Origin: an uncultured Acetatifactor sp.
GTDB lineage: Bacteria; Bacillota; Clostridia; Lachnospirales; Lachnospiraceae
Direction of reading: 5' to 3'
Assembly: GCA_947630715.1 (NCBI GenBank)
Contig: CANRIP010000013.1
Span: 1-62,691 of the forward strand
DNA: 62,691 nt
Part shown: positions 27,380 through 36,499 of the stretch, one piece after another
How the letters are laid out: each line of letters begins with the position of its first letter
Numbering within the stretch: the stretch's first letter is position 1
Position numbers and translations under genes: made by a program
Notes under the pieces: model-generated
What the model saw: only the letters and a program-made list of their open reading frames with translations
What the model was told of the DNA's origin: nothing
Database searches by the model: none

Positions 27380-29101
27380 TCACAGTACCGCCTTCAAATC
27401 TTCCGTCAGTTTTGCCAGCCTTGCCTGAGCGTCCTCCATACTGCTGCCCTTCACGCCCATGTAAAACTTGATTTTGGGCTCGGTCCCGGAGGGACGGGCG
27501 CAGCACCAGGCATCGTCGGGCAGTTCAAAATACAGCACGTTGGATTTCGGCAGCCCTGTGGAAGTCTTTGCGCCGGTGGCCATATCTATGGCCTGATCCG
27601 TCTCATAGTCGCGGAACTTCAGCACCTTCAGGTCGCCGAAAGCCTTGGGAGGATTTTTGCGGAGACGGTCCATGATTTCCGCAATCTGTCTGGAGCCATC
27701 GATGCCCTTCAGGGTGATGGTATACTGGCTTTCCTTATAGTACCCGTATTTTTCATAAGTATCCAGCATCATATCCCAAAGTGTCTTGCCCTGCTTTTTG
27801 CAGAAGGCGGCCACTTCGCACAGGCACATAACGGCCACTACGGCGTCCTTGTCCCTGGCGTGGGTTCCGGCCAGGCAGCCGTAGCTTTCCTCCAGGCCGA
27901 ACACATAGTGGTTGCTCCCGGTCTGCTCAAACAGCTTAATCTGCTCGCCTATGTACTTGAACCCTGTGAGCACCTCGATCAGCTTCACCTGATAGGCGGC
28001 GGTAATGGCCTTTGCCATATTAGTGGTCACGATGGTGGTCACAAGAGCGGGATCCGACGGCATGGTCCCGGTGGCGGTCCTCTCTCTGAGAATATACTCT
28101 GCGATCAGCATACCGGACATATTGCCGGTAAAGGGAACATATTCCCCGGTTGCCGCGTCCTTTGCATACACGCCCAGACGGTCCGCGTCGGGATCCGTGG
28201 CCAGGACAATATCCGCGTCCTTCTCCTTCGCCAGACGGAGGGCATAGGTAAACGCCTTGGGATCCTCGGGGTTCGGATACTCAAGCGTGGTAAATTTCGG
28301 ATCCGGGTTCTCCTGCTCCGGCACCACGTAGACATGCCGGAATCCCAGCTCCGACAGAATCCGTCTCACCGGCACGTTTCCGGTGCCGCAGAGAGGCGTG
28401 TACACGATCTTGATGTCATCCGCCATCTCGGCGATCACGTCGGGATGAATGATCTGTTTCTTCAATTCGACCATGTATTGATCATCGATTTCCCTGCCGA
28501 TGATCTGATACAGACCCTTCCCCTGGGCGTCCGCCTTGGACATGGTCTTTACGGTATGGTAATCCCGAATGTTTTTTACTTCCTCAATAATCTGCTGATC
28601 CCGGGGAGGCGTCACCTGTGCGCCGTCCTCCCAGTAAACCTTGTAACCGTTGTATTCCGGCGGATTATGGCTGGCCGTCACCACAATGCCGGCGGTACAG
28701 CCCAGAGTCCGAAGGGCGAAGGAAAGCTCCGGCGTCGGCCGTAAGGCATCGAACACATACGCCTTGATCCCGTTGGCCGCCAGGCAGAGAGCCGCTTCAT
28801 CCGCAAATTCAGGGGACATGTTTCTGGAGTCATATGCGATGGCCACGCCCTTTGCCTGGGCGCCCTGTTTCACAATGTAATTGGCAAGTCCCTGGGTGGC
28901 CTTGCGAACCGTGTACAGGTTCATGCGGTTTGTGCCCGCGCCGATCACGCCTCTTAAGCCGCCGGTGCCGAACTCCAGCTCCTTATAGAAACGCTCCTCG
29001 ATTTCGGCGGGGTTATCCTTGATTGCCGACAATTCTTTCTTGGTTTCCTGATCAAAGTAATCATCGTTCAGCCAGAAATTGAATTCTTCCATAAAACCCA
29101 T
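27380..29101 (-). CDS. pgcA: Phosphoglucomutase/phosphomannomutase (alpha-D-phosphohexomutase)
   Basis: 573 aa, four-domain hexomutase. The phosphoserine loop is TASHNPPEYNG, the metal loop DPDADRLG, the sugar loop GLEESYG, and the phosphate loop RPSGTEPKIKFY. It interconverts glucose-6-phosphate and glucose-1-phosphate, the substrate of RfbA and of UDP-glucose synthesis. AGAGGT precedes the ATG. The 210-base gap upstream may hold an internal promoter (TATACT at about 29201-29196, weak -35). Confidence 0.93.
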   Translation of the reverse strand: MGFMEEFNFWLNDDYFDQETKKELSAIKDNPAEIEERFYKELEFGTGGLRGVIGAGTNRMNLYTVRKATQGLANYIVKQGAQAKGVAIAYDSRNMSPEFADEAALCLAANGIKAYVFDALRPTPELSFALRTLGCTAGIVVTASHNPPEYNGYKVYWEDGAQVTPPRDQQIIEEVKNIRDYHTVKTMSKADAQGKGLYQIIGREIDDQYMVELKKQIIHPDVIAEMADDIKIVYTPLCGTGNVPVRRILSELGFRHVYVVPEQENPDPKFTTLEYPNPEDPKAFTYALRLAKEKDADIVLATDPDADRLGVYAKDAATGEYVPFTGNMSGMLIAEYILRERTATGTMPSDPALVTTIVTTNMAKAITAAYQVKLIEVLTGFKYIGEQIKLFEQTGSNHYVFGLEESYGCLAGTHARDKDAVVAVMCLCEVAAFCKKQGKTLWDMMLDTYEKYGYYKESQYTITLKGIDGSRQIAEIMDRLRKNPPKAFGDLKVLKFRDYETDQAIDMATGAKTSTGLPKSNVLYFELPDDAWCCARPSGTEPKIKFYMGVKGSSMEDAQARLAKLTEDLKAVL

Positions 29102-29311
29102 TTTGCTCTACCTCTTTTCTGCGCGGCTTTGGGAATTCCATCCGACATCTGCGCCCGCGCTTTCACAGTTCTTCGGACAGACCGGATTCGATTACAGTAT
29201 ATCATATACCGGGAATTTATTCCATAGAAATCTGAGGGGGAAATCCCTCTCCGGCATCCTGGGATCCGCCGGCCCGCCGAGGATCCAAAGGGGAACCCCC
29301 GGGCGTTTTAT

Positions 29312-31414
29312 TTACACCTTCAGGGAAAAATCGCTTCTGTCCAGGGAAAAATTGGGATTGTAATAAGGGTCGCCGGCTTCAAGCTGCTTTTTCCACTTTT
29401 CCCGGAACCGCTCGGACTCCCGATTGTAGCGCTCCGCCCTATCCCCTGTATCGTCCGCCCCTCTGGACAGGGACTCATAGTGATAAAGCTCCGCAAAGGG
29501 CGTAAACACATTGAGATAGCCCTTTTCCCTCAGTTTCAGGCAGAAATCCACATCGTTTAAGGAGACGGCGAAACCCTCGTCCAGACCTCCCGCCTCCAGG
29601 TAAAGGCTTTTTTTCACCAACAGGCAGGCCCCCGTAACCGCCGTTACGTTCTGAGCGTAGCAGAGCCTTCCCATATACCCCAGATTCTGCCGGGACTCCC
29701 TGTAATGAGTATGACCGGCGGTCCTGTGAGCGCCCAGCCCGATCACCACTCCCGCATGCTGGATGGTTCTGTCCGCGTAATAAAGCTTTGCGCCCACCGC
29801 CCCCACATCCCGGCGCTGAGCGTACATGAGAAGCTCCTCCATCCAGTTGACGGTAATGACTTCCGTGTCATTATTTAACAGCAGGACATACTCTCCCTGG
29901 GCGTAGCTGACGGCCAGGTTGTTCACGGCGGAATAATTAAAGTCCCCCTGATAAATCACAACCGATATTTTTTTGTCTCCGCCTCTCAGGATGCCGCCGT
30001 CGCAGCCCTTTTCCTCCCGGAAATCCTCCCGTTCTTCCCGGCGCTCCCGGGGTGAGGGCTGGTCTTTGGGCCCTGTCCGCGGCCCGCCGCCCCTCACGGC
30101 CTTTGCCTCATCGTAATCATATCCTAACAGCTCGCTGTAATAACGCCTGATTTCCGGCGTGACGCTGTTGTTTTCCACAATCAGGATTTCATAATTGTCA
30201 TAGGTGGATTTTTCCAGAATGGAATCCACACACCGGCGCAACTGTTCCACATGGTCCTTATTAGGTATAACGATTGTTATTTTAGGATTCCCCAGAATTT
30301 GATACCGAATGCGGAAAATCGTCTCAAACGCCCTGGTGCTTTCGATCTTAAAATGTTCAAATCCGTGCTTTTGCAGATGCTGTGCCACCGCGCCCCGGGC
30401 GGCTGCCACCGCGTAGGGCTTGGCCTCGATCCCGGAGGCCACGCTGCCCGCATGGCTTCTCCAGTAATACATCAGCCTTGGCACATGGACGATCTTTTTG
30501 GCGTTGTCCGTAAGACGCAGAATCATGTCATGATCCTGACTGCCGTCAAATTTGGGTCGAAACAGCTCGTCTCCGTCCAAAAGCTCCCTGGCAAACACGC
30601 TGAAATGACAGATGTAGTTATTGGCGCGCAGATTGTCCGGCGCGTAGTCCGGCTTAAAATGCATGGTCAGCATTTTGTTGATATCGTTTCCCCGGAAGGT
30701 GGTTTCGTCGCAGTAAAGGTAATCGGCTCCCTGTTCATTGACAGCCTTCACATATTCATACAGCACGCTGGGGTGGAGGATGTCATCCTGATCCAGCAGG
30801 CCGATGTATTCCCCCGTGGCCATTTTCAGACAGGTGTTGGTATTGCCGGCGATGCCGCCGTTTCTTTCCAGCTTTTGATACCGGATCCGCCCCTTTGCCC
30901 TGGCCGCGTACTCCCGGCAGATTTCCCCGATATAGGCGTGTTCCTCGTCGGAGCCGTCCGCCAGGCAAAGTTCCCAGTTCTGATACGTCTGGTTCATAAC
31001 GGAATCCAGCATTTCCACCTGAAACCGCCTGTCATTGTTCCAGAGAGGCACCAGAATGCTGATCTTCACCATCCTGGGGAACACCGTTTCCCGCTCTATT
31101 TGGGCCTGCTGCGGCGTGGGAAAACTGTCTGTTCCAAACCGTTTCATAGCCGCCCGCTCCCGTTTTTTGTAGCCAAGCCTGCGGATCACGCCCCTCAGGC
31201 CGCCGCAGTGGGACAGCCTGTCCTTCTGCCGCATCACCCAGTGCATGCAGTCTCTGAGGGGACGGCTGATCTTCCAGAGGGGATTGTTTTTGATCTTGTC
31301 CAGCTTCCACTGGATTTCCTGGTTCTTTTCCTCCAGATCAGCGATCCTGCCCGCCAGCTCCGCGCATTTTAAATGTTCCTTTTCATAGGCTTCCCTGTAT
31401 TCCAAATCCGACAT
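29312..31414 (-). CDS. Two-domain GT2 glycosyltransferase with coiled-coil start and charged insertion
   Basis: 700 aa. Residues 1-45 are a probable coiled coil, then basic sequence. The first GT-A domain starts ISILVPLWNND with LLDQDDIL; the second starts ITIVIPNKDH. Inside the second, residues about 432-483 are a Gly/Arg/Glu/Pro-rich insertion between the 'YYSELLG' helix and the strand leading to 'NNLAVSYAQGEYVLLLNND'. Bifunctional GT2 proteins of this shape extend polysaccharides exported by ABC transporters, which fits wzm/wzt three genes upstream. Confidence 0.88.
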   Translation of the reverse strand: MSDLEYREAYEKEHLKCAELAGRIADLEEKNQEIQWKLDKIKNNPLWKISRPLRDCMHWVMRQKDRLSHCGGLRGVIRRLGYKKRERAAMKRFGTDSFPTPQQAQIERETVFPRMVKISILVPLWNNDRRFQVEMLDSVMNQTYQNWELCLADGSDEEHAYIGEICREYAARAKGRIRYQKLERNGGIAGNTNTCLKMATGEYIGLLDQDDILHPSVLYEYVKAVNEQGADYLYCDETTFRGNDINKMLTMHFKPDYAPDNLRANNYICHFSVFARELLDGDELFRPKFDGSQDHDMILRLTDNAKKIVHVPRLMYYWRSHAGSVASGIEAKPYAVAAARGAVAQHLQKHGFEHFKIESTRAFETIFRIRYQILGNPKITIVIPNKDHVEQLRRCVDSILEKSTYDNYEILIVENNSVTPEIRRYYSELLGYDYDEAKAVRGGGPRTGPKDQPSPRERREEREDFREEKGCDGGILRGGDKKISVVIYQGDFNYSAVNNLAVSYAQGEYVLLLNNDTEVITVNWMEELLMYAQRRDVGAVGAKLYYADRTIQHAGVVIGLGAHRTAGHTHYRESRQNLGYMGRLCYAQNVTAVTGACLLVKKSLYLEAGGLDEGFAVSLNDVDFCLKLREKGYLNVFTPFAELYHYESLSRGADDTGDRAERYNRESERFREKWKKQLEAGDPYYNPNFSLDRSDFSLKV

Positions 31415-31453
31415 ATTTCCTCTTTCCGGCCCTCTGTTCCCTCCCGGCCGTTC

Positions 31454-33550
31454 CTATATAAGCTTTTTCACCCCGGCGCAAACGTCTGAGGCGATCCGCA
31501 GGGGAATCCTCACGATCTCCATGCTTGCGCACAGTTCGTTCGTCTCCCGCAGCTCCATCCCCTCCAGGTTGATATTGATATTGGGATCTTCCGTGGGAAA
31601 AACCAGGCTGGGCTGATACACATCCGCCTCCCTGTCCCCGGGCTTTACCACCCTGCCGTTCACCAGCAGCACCTTCCTCTTTTCCAGAGGCACCCTTTGA
31701 CCGTTCAAAGTCATTCTTAAGATCTTCACAATACAGGGACACATGGCCGGATCGATGCGCAGCAGTTTCACATTGTCCCGGAAAGAAAGTTTCAGCTCGA
31801 TCAACTGATCCCCCTGGTACGCCTCTCTGACAAAATAGGATTGTTCCTCGCTGCAGCCTTCCCCCGTGTCCTCATAGATCTGTACCCGGTTCACAGCCGC
31901 CCCGTCCTCGTACCTGTCGATCCACCGCAGCGGCTCCATGAGCCTGCGTCCCAGCAGATCCCTCATCTGCGCCAGGGAAGTCCTCTGCCCCCGGATCAGG
32001 TTCTGAAATTCCAGCTCCTGCCGCCAGAGCTGCTCGGCCTTTTCCTCCGTGACGCCCAGCTCCCGCATAGCCCAGTCCCGTGCGGCCCTGCTTCGTTTTT
32101 CATCCTCCTGGAAGTAATAATAAACCGCCCGAAAGGCCAGTTCCTCCGGCGGAATCTGTTTGCCGAAGGTCCACTCATAATCAATTAAATACCACTTGTT
32201 ATCTTTTATGAGAATATTGCTGAAGATCAGATCAAAATCCGAAACCGGATAGTCCGGATTCCACCCGATCTTTTTCCTGTACTCCTGAAAGCAGTTCTGA
32301 AAGCCGGCCAGATCCTCCTTTTCCAGAAACCGGTCCAGCGTTTCCACAAGAGGCGTTCCCTCCACAAACGCAAACTGGGCGTACAGCTCGTCCCCGCGCT
32401 CCACCAGGCGGCACGGGTCGATTTCCAGACCGCTGCCCTCATACTTTTCCGCCAGTTTATGATATGCGGTTTCCATCTGCCGGACATGTTCCCTGGCCGC
32501 CTCGCACAAAGGGTGCTTGCGCACACAGGTAAGCCCCCTCTCCCGGAGAATCTCCGTTCGGACGGCATACTCCGGTGCCCGGTCATTGGAATACTTGACA
32601 TATGTTACCGGGAAATCGTCCCCCAGCACCGCCAGAAAGGAGTTGGCAAACACCGGGAACAGCCCGTCCCCGGTCAGGCCGTCAAAAGCGTTTTTCTCGT
32701 TAAACAACACCATTCTGTCATCGTCAAAATTCCGCAGATTGTCACACAGCTCCCCCTTTCCCGGCAGACGGGCGTCGCTGTACAGGCTGGTCATAAACTT
32801 ATAATCCGGATACGGGTAATAAAAATGGTACTGTTCCACCCCGCAGTTTTGAAAGATCCGCTCCAGGCCGTTTCGGCTGAAGGTGCGCACCCCGCCGCCG
32901 GCGGCATAATTTTCCACCCCGCTGAAGTAGGTTCCCAGATGATCCTCCTTGCAGCCGGCAAAATATTTCAGCCCATATTTGTTTTCAATGGCGATCAGGA
33001 TTCTTCCGCCCTGTTTCAGATGGGGCAGCAGTATTTTCAGAAAATCCTCAAAGGGCGTATCCCCGCCGATATAACTCTGCCCGTACTCAAAGACCCCGAT
33101 CAGGCAAATGTAGTCAAAGTCACAGGCCAGATCCGGTTCCACCTCTTTAAAATTTCCCACATGTATGGTCACGTTGTCACAGTCTCGGTTGCGGTAAGCA
33201 TTGATCAGGCTGCGCTTTTTTGACAGCTCCACGCAGGTGACGGTTCCGGCCTTTTTGGCTATAACGCCCGTTATTGCCCCGCAGCCGCTTCCCACCTCCA
33301 GAACCCTGGCATCCTTTTCCATGGGAACCCACTCCAGAATATTCCAGCGCAGAGAAGAAAGGTGGTACAGAACGGGCCAGCTCAGCTTTTCACCCACAAT
33401 CCGGTCATACTCTCCCGGCGGCTGGGCCTTCACGATCTCCAAAAGCTCGTCTTCCACCTCTCCGTCACTGTAAAAATCCTCTCCCGGATAACGGTCGTAA
33501 TTTAATTTTACTTTACCCACATATTCTTCCATGGACGCAAATACCCTCAT
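31454..33550 (-). CDS. Methyltransferase-kinase fusion, WbdD-like chain terminator
   Basis: 698 aa from the ATG at 33550. Residues about 50-250 are a SAM-dependent class I methyltransferase (VLEVGSGCGAITG, 83-95). Residues about 300-480 look like a protein-kinase or APH fold: Lys319, an HxD-like DFDLIFSN loop (438-445) and a metal-site-like LIDYEW (455-460). The final 170 aa are beta-rich and end in an amphipathic segment. In Gram-negatives, WbdD caps O-antigen with methyl phosphate and Wzt recognises the cap. Its neighbour here is wzt. The two domains are seen; the capping role is inference. Confidence 0.75.
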   Translation of the reverse strand: MRVFASMEEYVGKVKLNYDRYPGEDFYSDGEVEDELLEIVKAQPPGEYDRIVGEKLSWPVLYHLSSLRWNILEWVPMEKDARVLEVGSGCGAITGVIAKKAGTVTCVELSKKRSLINAYRNRDCDNVTIHVGNFKEVEPDLACDFDYICLIGVFEYGQSYIGGDTPFEDFLKILLPHLKQGGRILIAIENKYGLKYFAGCKEDHLGTYFSGVENYAAGGGVRTFSRNGLERIFQNCGVEQYHFYYPYPDYKFMTSLYSDARLPGKGELCDNLRNFDDDRMVLFNEKNAFDGLTGDGLFPVFANSFLAVLGDDFPVTYVKYSNDRAPEYAVRTEILRERGLTCVRKHPLCEAAREHVRQMETAYHKLAEKYEGSGLEIDPCRLVERGDELYAQFAFVEGTPLVETLDRFLEKEDLAGFQNCFQEYRKKIGWNPDYPVSDFDLIFSNILIKDNKWYLIDYEWTFGKQIPPEELAFRAVYYYFQEDEKRSRAARDWAMRELGVTEEKAEQLWRQELEFQNLIRGQRTSLAQMRDLLGRRLMEPLRWIDRYEDGAAVNRVQIYEDTGEGCSEEQSYFVREAYQGDQLIELKLSFRDNVKLLRIDPAMCPCIVKILRMTLNGQRVPLEKRKVLLVNGRVVKPGDREADVYQPSLVFPTEDPNININLEGMELRETNELCASMEIVRIPLRIASDVCAGVKKLI

Positions 33551-33579
33551 TTCTCCGCGCACCGGCCGGCGCAAATCTG

Positions 33580-34884
33580 CTACTGCGCATCCGTCACAAT
33601 AACCTCTGATTCCATGTCATAAAAACCCACCGTGTTCTTGTCGGAAACCACCGTGACGTTGATCACGTCATACAGCCTGTGATACACCTGGAACGTATCT
33701 CCCCGATATCCTGTCACCCCCAGGGAGATCAGGTATTCTCCTCCCTGCAGCGTCATTCTCTGCCGAAAGGTGATCTCCTTCACCTGCCCCGGCTCCCCGG
33801 ATTCCAGATAAGCTTTTTCAATCATGGAATTGGTGCCGGTGATCTCGGTGCCCTGCACGTTTTTGATGGAAAAGGCAAAGATGGGGGCAGGGACGGATTC
33901 CTCAAACCTTACCTTCATATACATGGTAAATTCGCTGCCCTTCAGAATCGCCATGGTCGGCAGGCCTTTTTGGTCGATCAGCCTGTACTCCACGATCCGG
34001 GCCTGGCCGTTGCCGTATTCCTGCAGATTGGGATTGACGCCGAGGGCGCCTTCCGGAAGGTCAGACCCCGGGAGATCCTCGTTATCCCAGGACATCTTTT
34101 TTGTTTCTCCCGCCGGTTCATACTGCCCCACCAGCACCCGCTTGAAAGCGTCGATCATCTCCCTGGGGCTCCCCTCGCCCAAAAGCTCCCCCCGGTTGAG
34201 CAGGAACACTCTGTCGCAGTATTTGCTGATGCTGTTGAGATCGTGGCTCACAAAGACGATGGTCTTTCCCATCTCCTTGAATTCTTCAAATTTGTGATAG
34301 CACTTCGCCTGAAAAAACACATCTCCCACGGACAGGGCTTCGTCCACGATCAAAATCTCCGGCTCAATATTGATGGCCACTGCAAAGGCCAGACGCACGA
34401 ACATGCCGCTGGAATAAGTCTTGACCGGCTGGTACACATAATCCCCGATGTCCGCAAATTCCAAGATGGACGGCAGCTTGGCCTCGATCTCCTTCTCGGA
34501 AAAACCCATCATGGTGCCGTTTAAATAAATATTTTCAATGCCGTTATATTCCTGATTAAAGCCGGCGCCCAGTTCCAGCAGAGCCGAAATGCGGCCGTTC
34601 ACATGAACCTCTCCGGATGTGGGATGAAGAACACCCGTTATGATTTTAAGGATGGTGGATTTTCCGGATCCGTTGGTGCCGATGATCCCCACCGTCTCGC
34701 CCTGATAAATCTTCATGCTGACGCCGTTTAAGGCGTAGTGATACTGAAACGATTTTTTCCCCAGGCCGAAGGCATCCTTCACCCGGTCCCGCAGACGGTC
34801 ATACAGTTTATAGGTTTTCACGATATTGGTCACTTCAATGGCAGGCTGTATGTCCCCCTGCCCTTTGTTCTGTTCTTCTTCCAT
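33580..34884 (-). CDS. wzt: Polysaccharide ABC exporter ATPase with C-terminal cargo domain
   Basis: 434 aa. Walker A GTNGSGKST, signature YSSGM, Walker B ILIVDEALSVGD. Residues about 285-434 form a separate beta-rich C-terminal domain, as in Wzt proteins that bind modified chain ends before export. GGAGG precedes the start. It is paired with wzm upstream, and the methyltransferase-kinase gene starts 30 bases after it. Confidence 0.93.
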   Translation of the reverse strand: MEEEQNKGQGDIQPAIEVTNIVKTYKLYDRLRDRVKDAFGLGKKSFQYHYALNGVSMKIYQGETVGIIGTNGSGKSTILKIITGVLHPTSGEVHVNGRISALLELGAGFNQEYNGIENIYLNGTMMGFSEKEIEAKLPSILEFADIGDYVYQPVKTYSSGMFVRLAFAVAINIEPEILIVDEALSVGDVFFQAKCYHKFEEFKEMGKTIVFVSHDLNSISKYCDRVFLLNRGELLGEGSPREMIDAFKRVLVGQYEPAGETKKMSWDNEDLPGSDLPEGALGVNPNLQEYGNGQARIVEYRLIDQKGLPTMAILKGSEFTMYMKVRFEESVPAPIFAFSIKNVQGTEITGTNSMIEKAYLESGEPGQVKEITFRQRMTLQGGEYLISLGVTGYRGDTFQVYHRLYDVINVTVVSDKNTVGFYDMESEVIVTDAQ

Positions 34885-34905
34885 GCTTTCCTACCTCCGG
34901 CGTTC

Positions 34906-35889
34906 TTACAGCACGTCCGCGAAATGCACCTTCAGCCTCTTAAACACCGCCGCTCCCAGGCCGAACAGCAGCACGGTCACAATCCAGAAATACATGGTGG
35001 AAAAAAAGTCCTGAAAGAACCATTTCCTTTCATAAACCGCGCTTCGGTAGCCATTCACGATATAGACCAGCGGATTCAGTTTCAAAAGAACCACCCATTT
35101 CCCGCTTAACAGATTGATATCCCACAGGATAGGCGTGGCCCACATACCAATCTGTAACAGAAGACTGATGATCTGCCCCAGATCCTTAAAGAAAACCACA
35201 ACGGAACAGGTGGTATAACAAAGAGCCAGCACAAAGACAAACAGACAGGCGCTGTAATAAAAAATCTGCAGAGTATACACCGTGGGATAATACCCGTACA
35301 CGGCGGCCACAATCAGCAAAAGACACACAAAAAAGGCGTGGACAAAGGTAGCCGCTATGACTTTGATAATGGGAAGCACGCTGATTTTAAACACTACCTT
35401 TTTCACAAGATAGTCATATTCCCGCAGGGCGTTGGTGCCGTTGTTCAGCGCCTCGCTGAAAAAAAACCAAGGTACCAGTCCCGCCGTCAAAAAAAGCACA
35501 TAGGGAACGTCGGAATCGCTCCTGCCTCCCGCGTCCATGATCAGCTCAAACACCACATAGTACATCCCCACGGTAACCACAGGCTGCACAAGAGCCCAGA
35601 AGGCCCCCAGATAGGATCCGGCATAGCGCTTTTTAAAATCGTTTTTCGCCAGTTTCCAGATCAGATGCCTGCTCTGAAACAGTTCCACCGGAAGGGTGAC
35701 AAACCTGTCGTACCATTTGGAAAAAATAAGACAGGCGAAGAAAATCACCAGACAGGAGATGGTTTTTTTCAAAAGCTCCTCCTGGTAATTTGCTTCCGGC
35801 CCCCGGTTCTGGTGAATCAGAATCACCGCCGTCATACAGGCGCCAGCCAGCCAGAAAACGGCAATCCCGACTTTTTTGCTTATCTTCAT
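34906..35889 (-). CDS. wzm: Polysaccharide ABC exporter permease with N-terminal extension
   Basis: 327 aa. The core (about 70-327) is a typical Wzm/TagG ABC-2 permease with 'FKKRYAGSYLGAFWALVQP'. About 60 extra residues with two hydrophobic segments precede it; Wzm proteins usually have about 260 aa. It moves the finished polymer across the membrane with Wzt. Confidence 0.93.
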   Translation of the reverse strand: MKISKKVGIAVFWLAGACMTAVILIHQNRGPEANYQEELLKKTISCLVIFFACLIFSKWYDRFVTLPVELFQSRHLIWKLAKNDFKKRYAGSYLGAFWALVQPVVTVGMYYVVFELIMDAGGRSDSDVPYVLFLTAGLVPWFFFSEALNNGTNALREYDYLVKKVVFKISVLPIIKVIAATFVHAFFVCLLLIVAAVYGYYPTVYTLQIFYYSACLFVFVLALCYTTCSVVVFFKDLGQIISLLLQIGMWATPILWDINLLSGKWVVLLKLNPLVYIVNGYRSAVYERKWFFQDFFSTMYFWIVTVLLFGLGAAVFKRLKVHFADVL

Positions 35890-35893
35890 GTCC

Positions 35894-36448
35894 TTATTCC
35901 CTCTTTAGGCTGTCCAGCCCTCCCCACTTGGTATCTTTTTCGGAAAGGATGATCTCCATTCCCTCCGCGATGGGCCACTTGACGCCGATCTGAGGATCCC
36001 GGTACAGAATGCCTCCCTCGTCTCCCGGGTGGTAGAAATCCGTACATTTATAGCAGAATTCCGCATCCTGGGAGAGAACCAGGAAACCGTGCGCAAAATT
36101 TGCGGGAATGTAATACTGTTTCTTGTTTTCCGCAGATAAAATCTCTCCGTGCCAGCATCCGTATGTGGGGGACCCGGGGCGAATATCCACCGCCACGTCG
36201 AACACTTCCCCTTTGATCACCCGCACCAGCTTTGCCTGAGGATGATGAATCTGGAAATGCAGCCCCCGTAGCACACCCCGTTTGGAAGACGATTGATTGT
36301 CCTGGACAAAGACGTCCCCAATCCCCGCCTCCTTGTATGCCTCATAGTGATAGGTTTCGTAAAAATAGCCTCTTGCATCCTCAAATACGGCTGGCGTAAT
36401 GATTTTCAGCCCTTCGATTTCGCAAAATTCCACTGTAATCTTTCCCAT
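35894..36448 (-). CDS. rfbC: dTDP-4-dehydrorhamnose 3,5-epimerase
   Basis: 184 aa cupin-fold enzyme. 'VQDNQSSSKRGVLRGLHFQ' carries the catalytic His region, with 'YIPANFAHGFLVLS' further on. It converts dTDP-4-keto-6-deoxyglucose to dTDP-4-keto-L-rhamnose. The last enzyme of the rhamnose route, RfbD, is not in the window. It lies 4 bases before wzm. Confidence 0.96.
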   Translation of the reverse strand: MGKITVEFCEIEGLKIITPAVFEDARGYFYETYHYEAYKEAGIGDVFVQDNQSSSKRGVLRGLHFQIHHPQAKLVRVIKGEVFDVAVDIRPGSPTYGCWHGEILSAENKKQYYIPANFAHGFLVLSQDAEFCYKCTDFYHPGDEGGILYRDPQIGVKWPIAEGMEIILSEKDTKWGGLDSLKRE

Positions 36449-36499
36449 GTTCTCCCATTCCCCTTCCCTGTTTGTCCCGGTACCCCAACGTTTTCCCTC

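Noticed and set aside
30251..31372. A + strand frame of about 373 codons opposite the 700-aa glycosyltransferase
   Set aside because: It mirrors a GC-rich coding strand, has no ribosome binding site and no recognisable motif.
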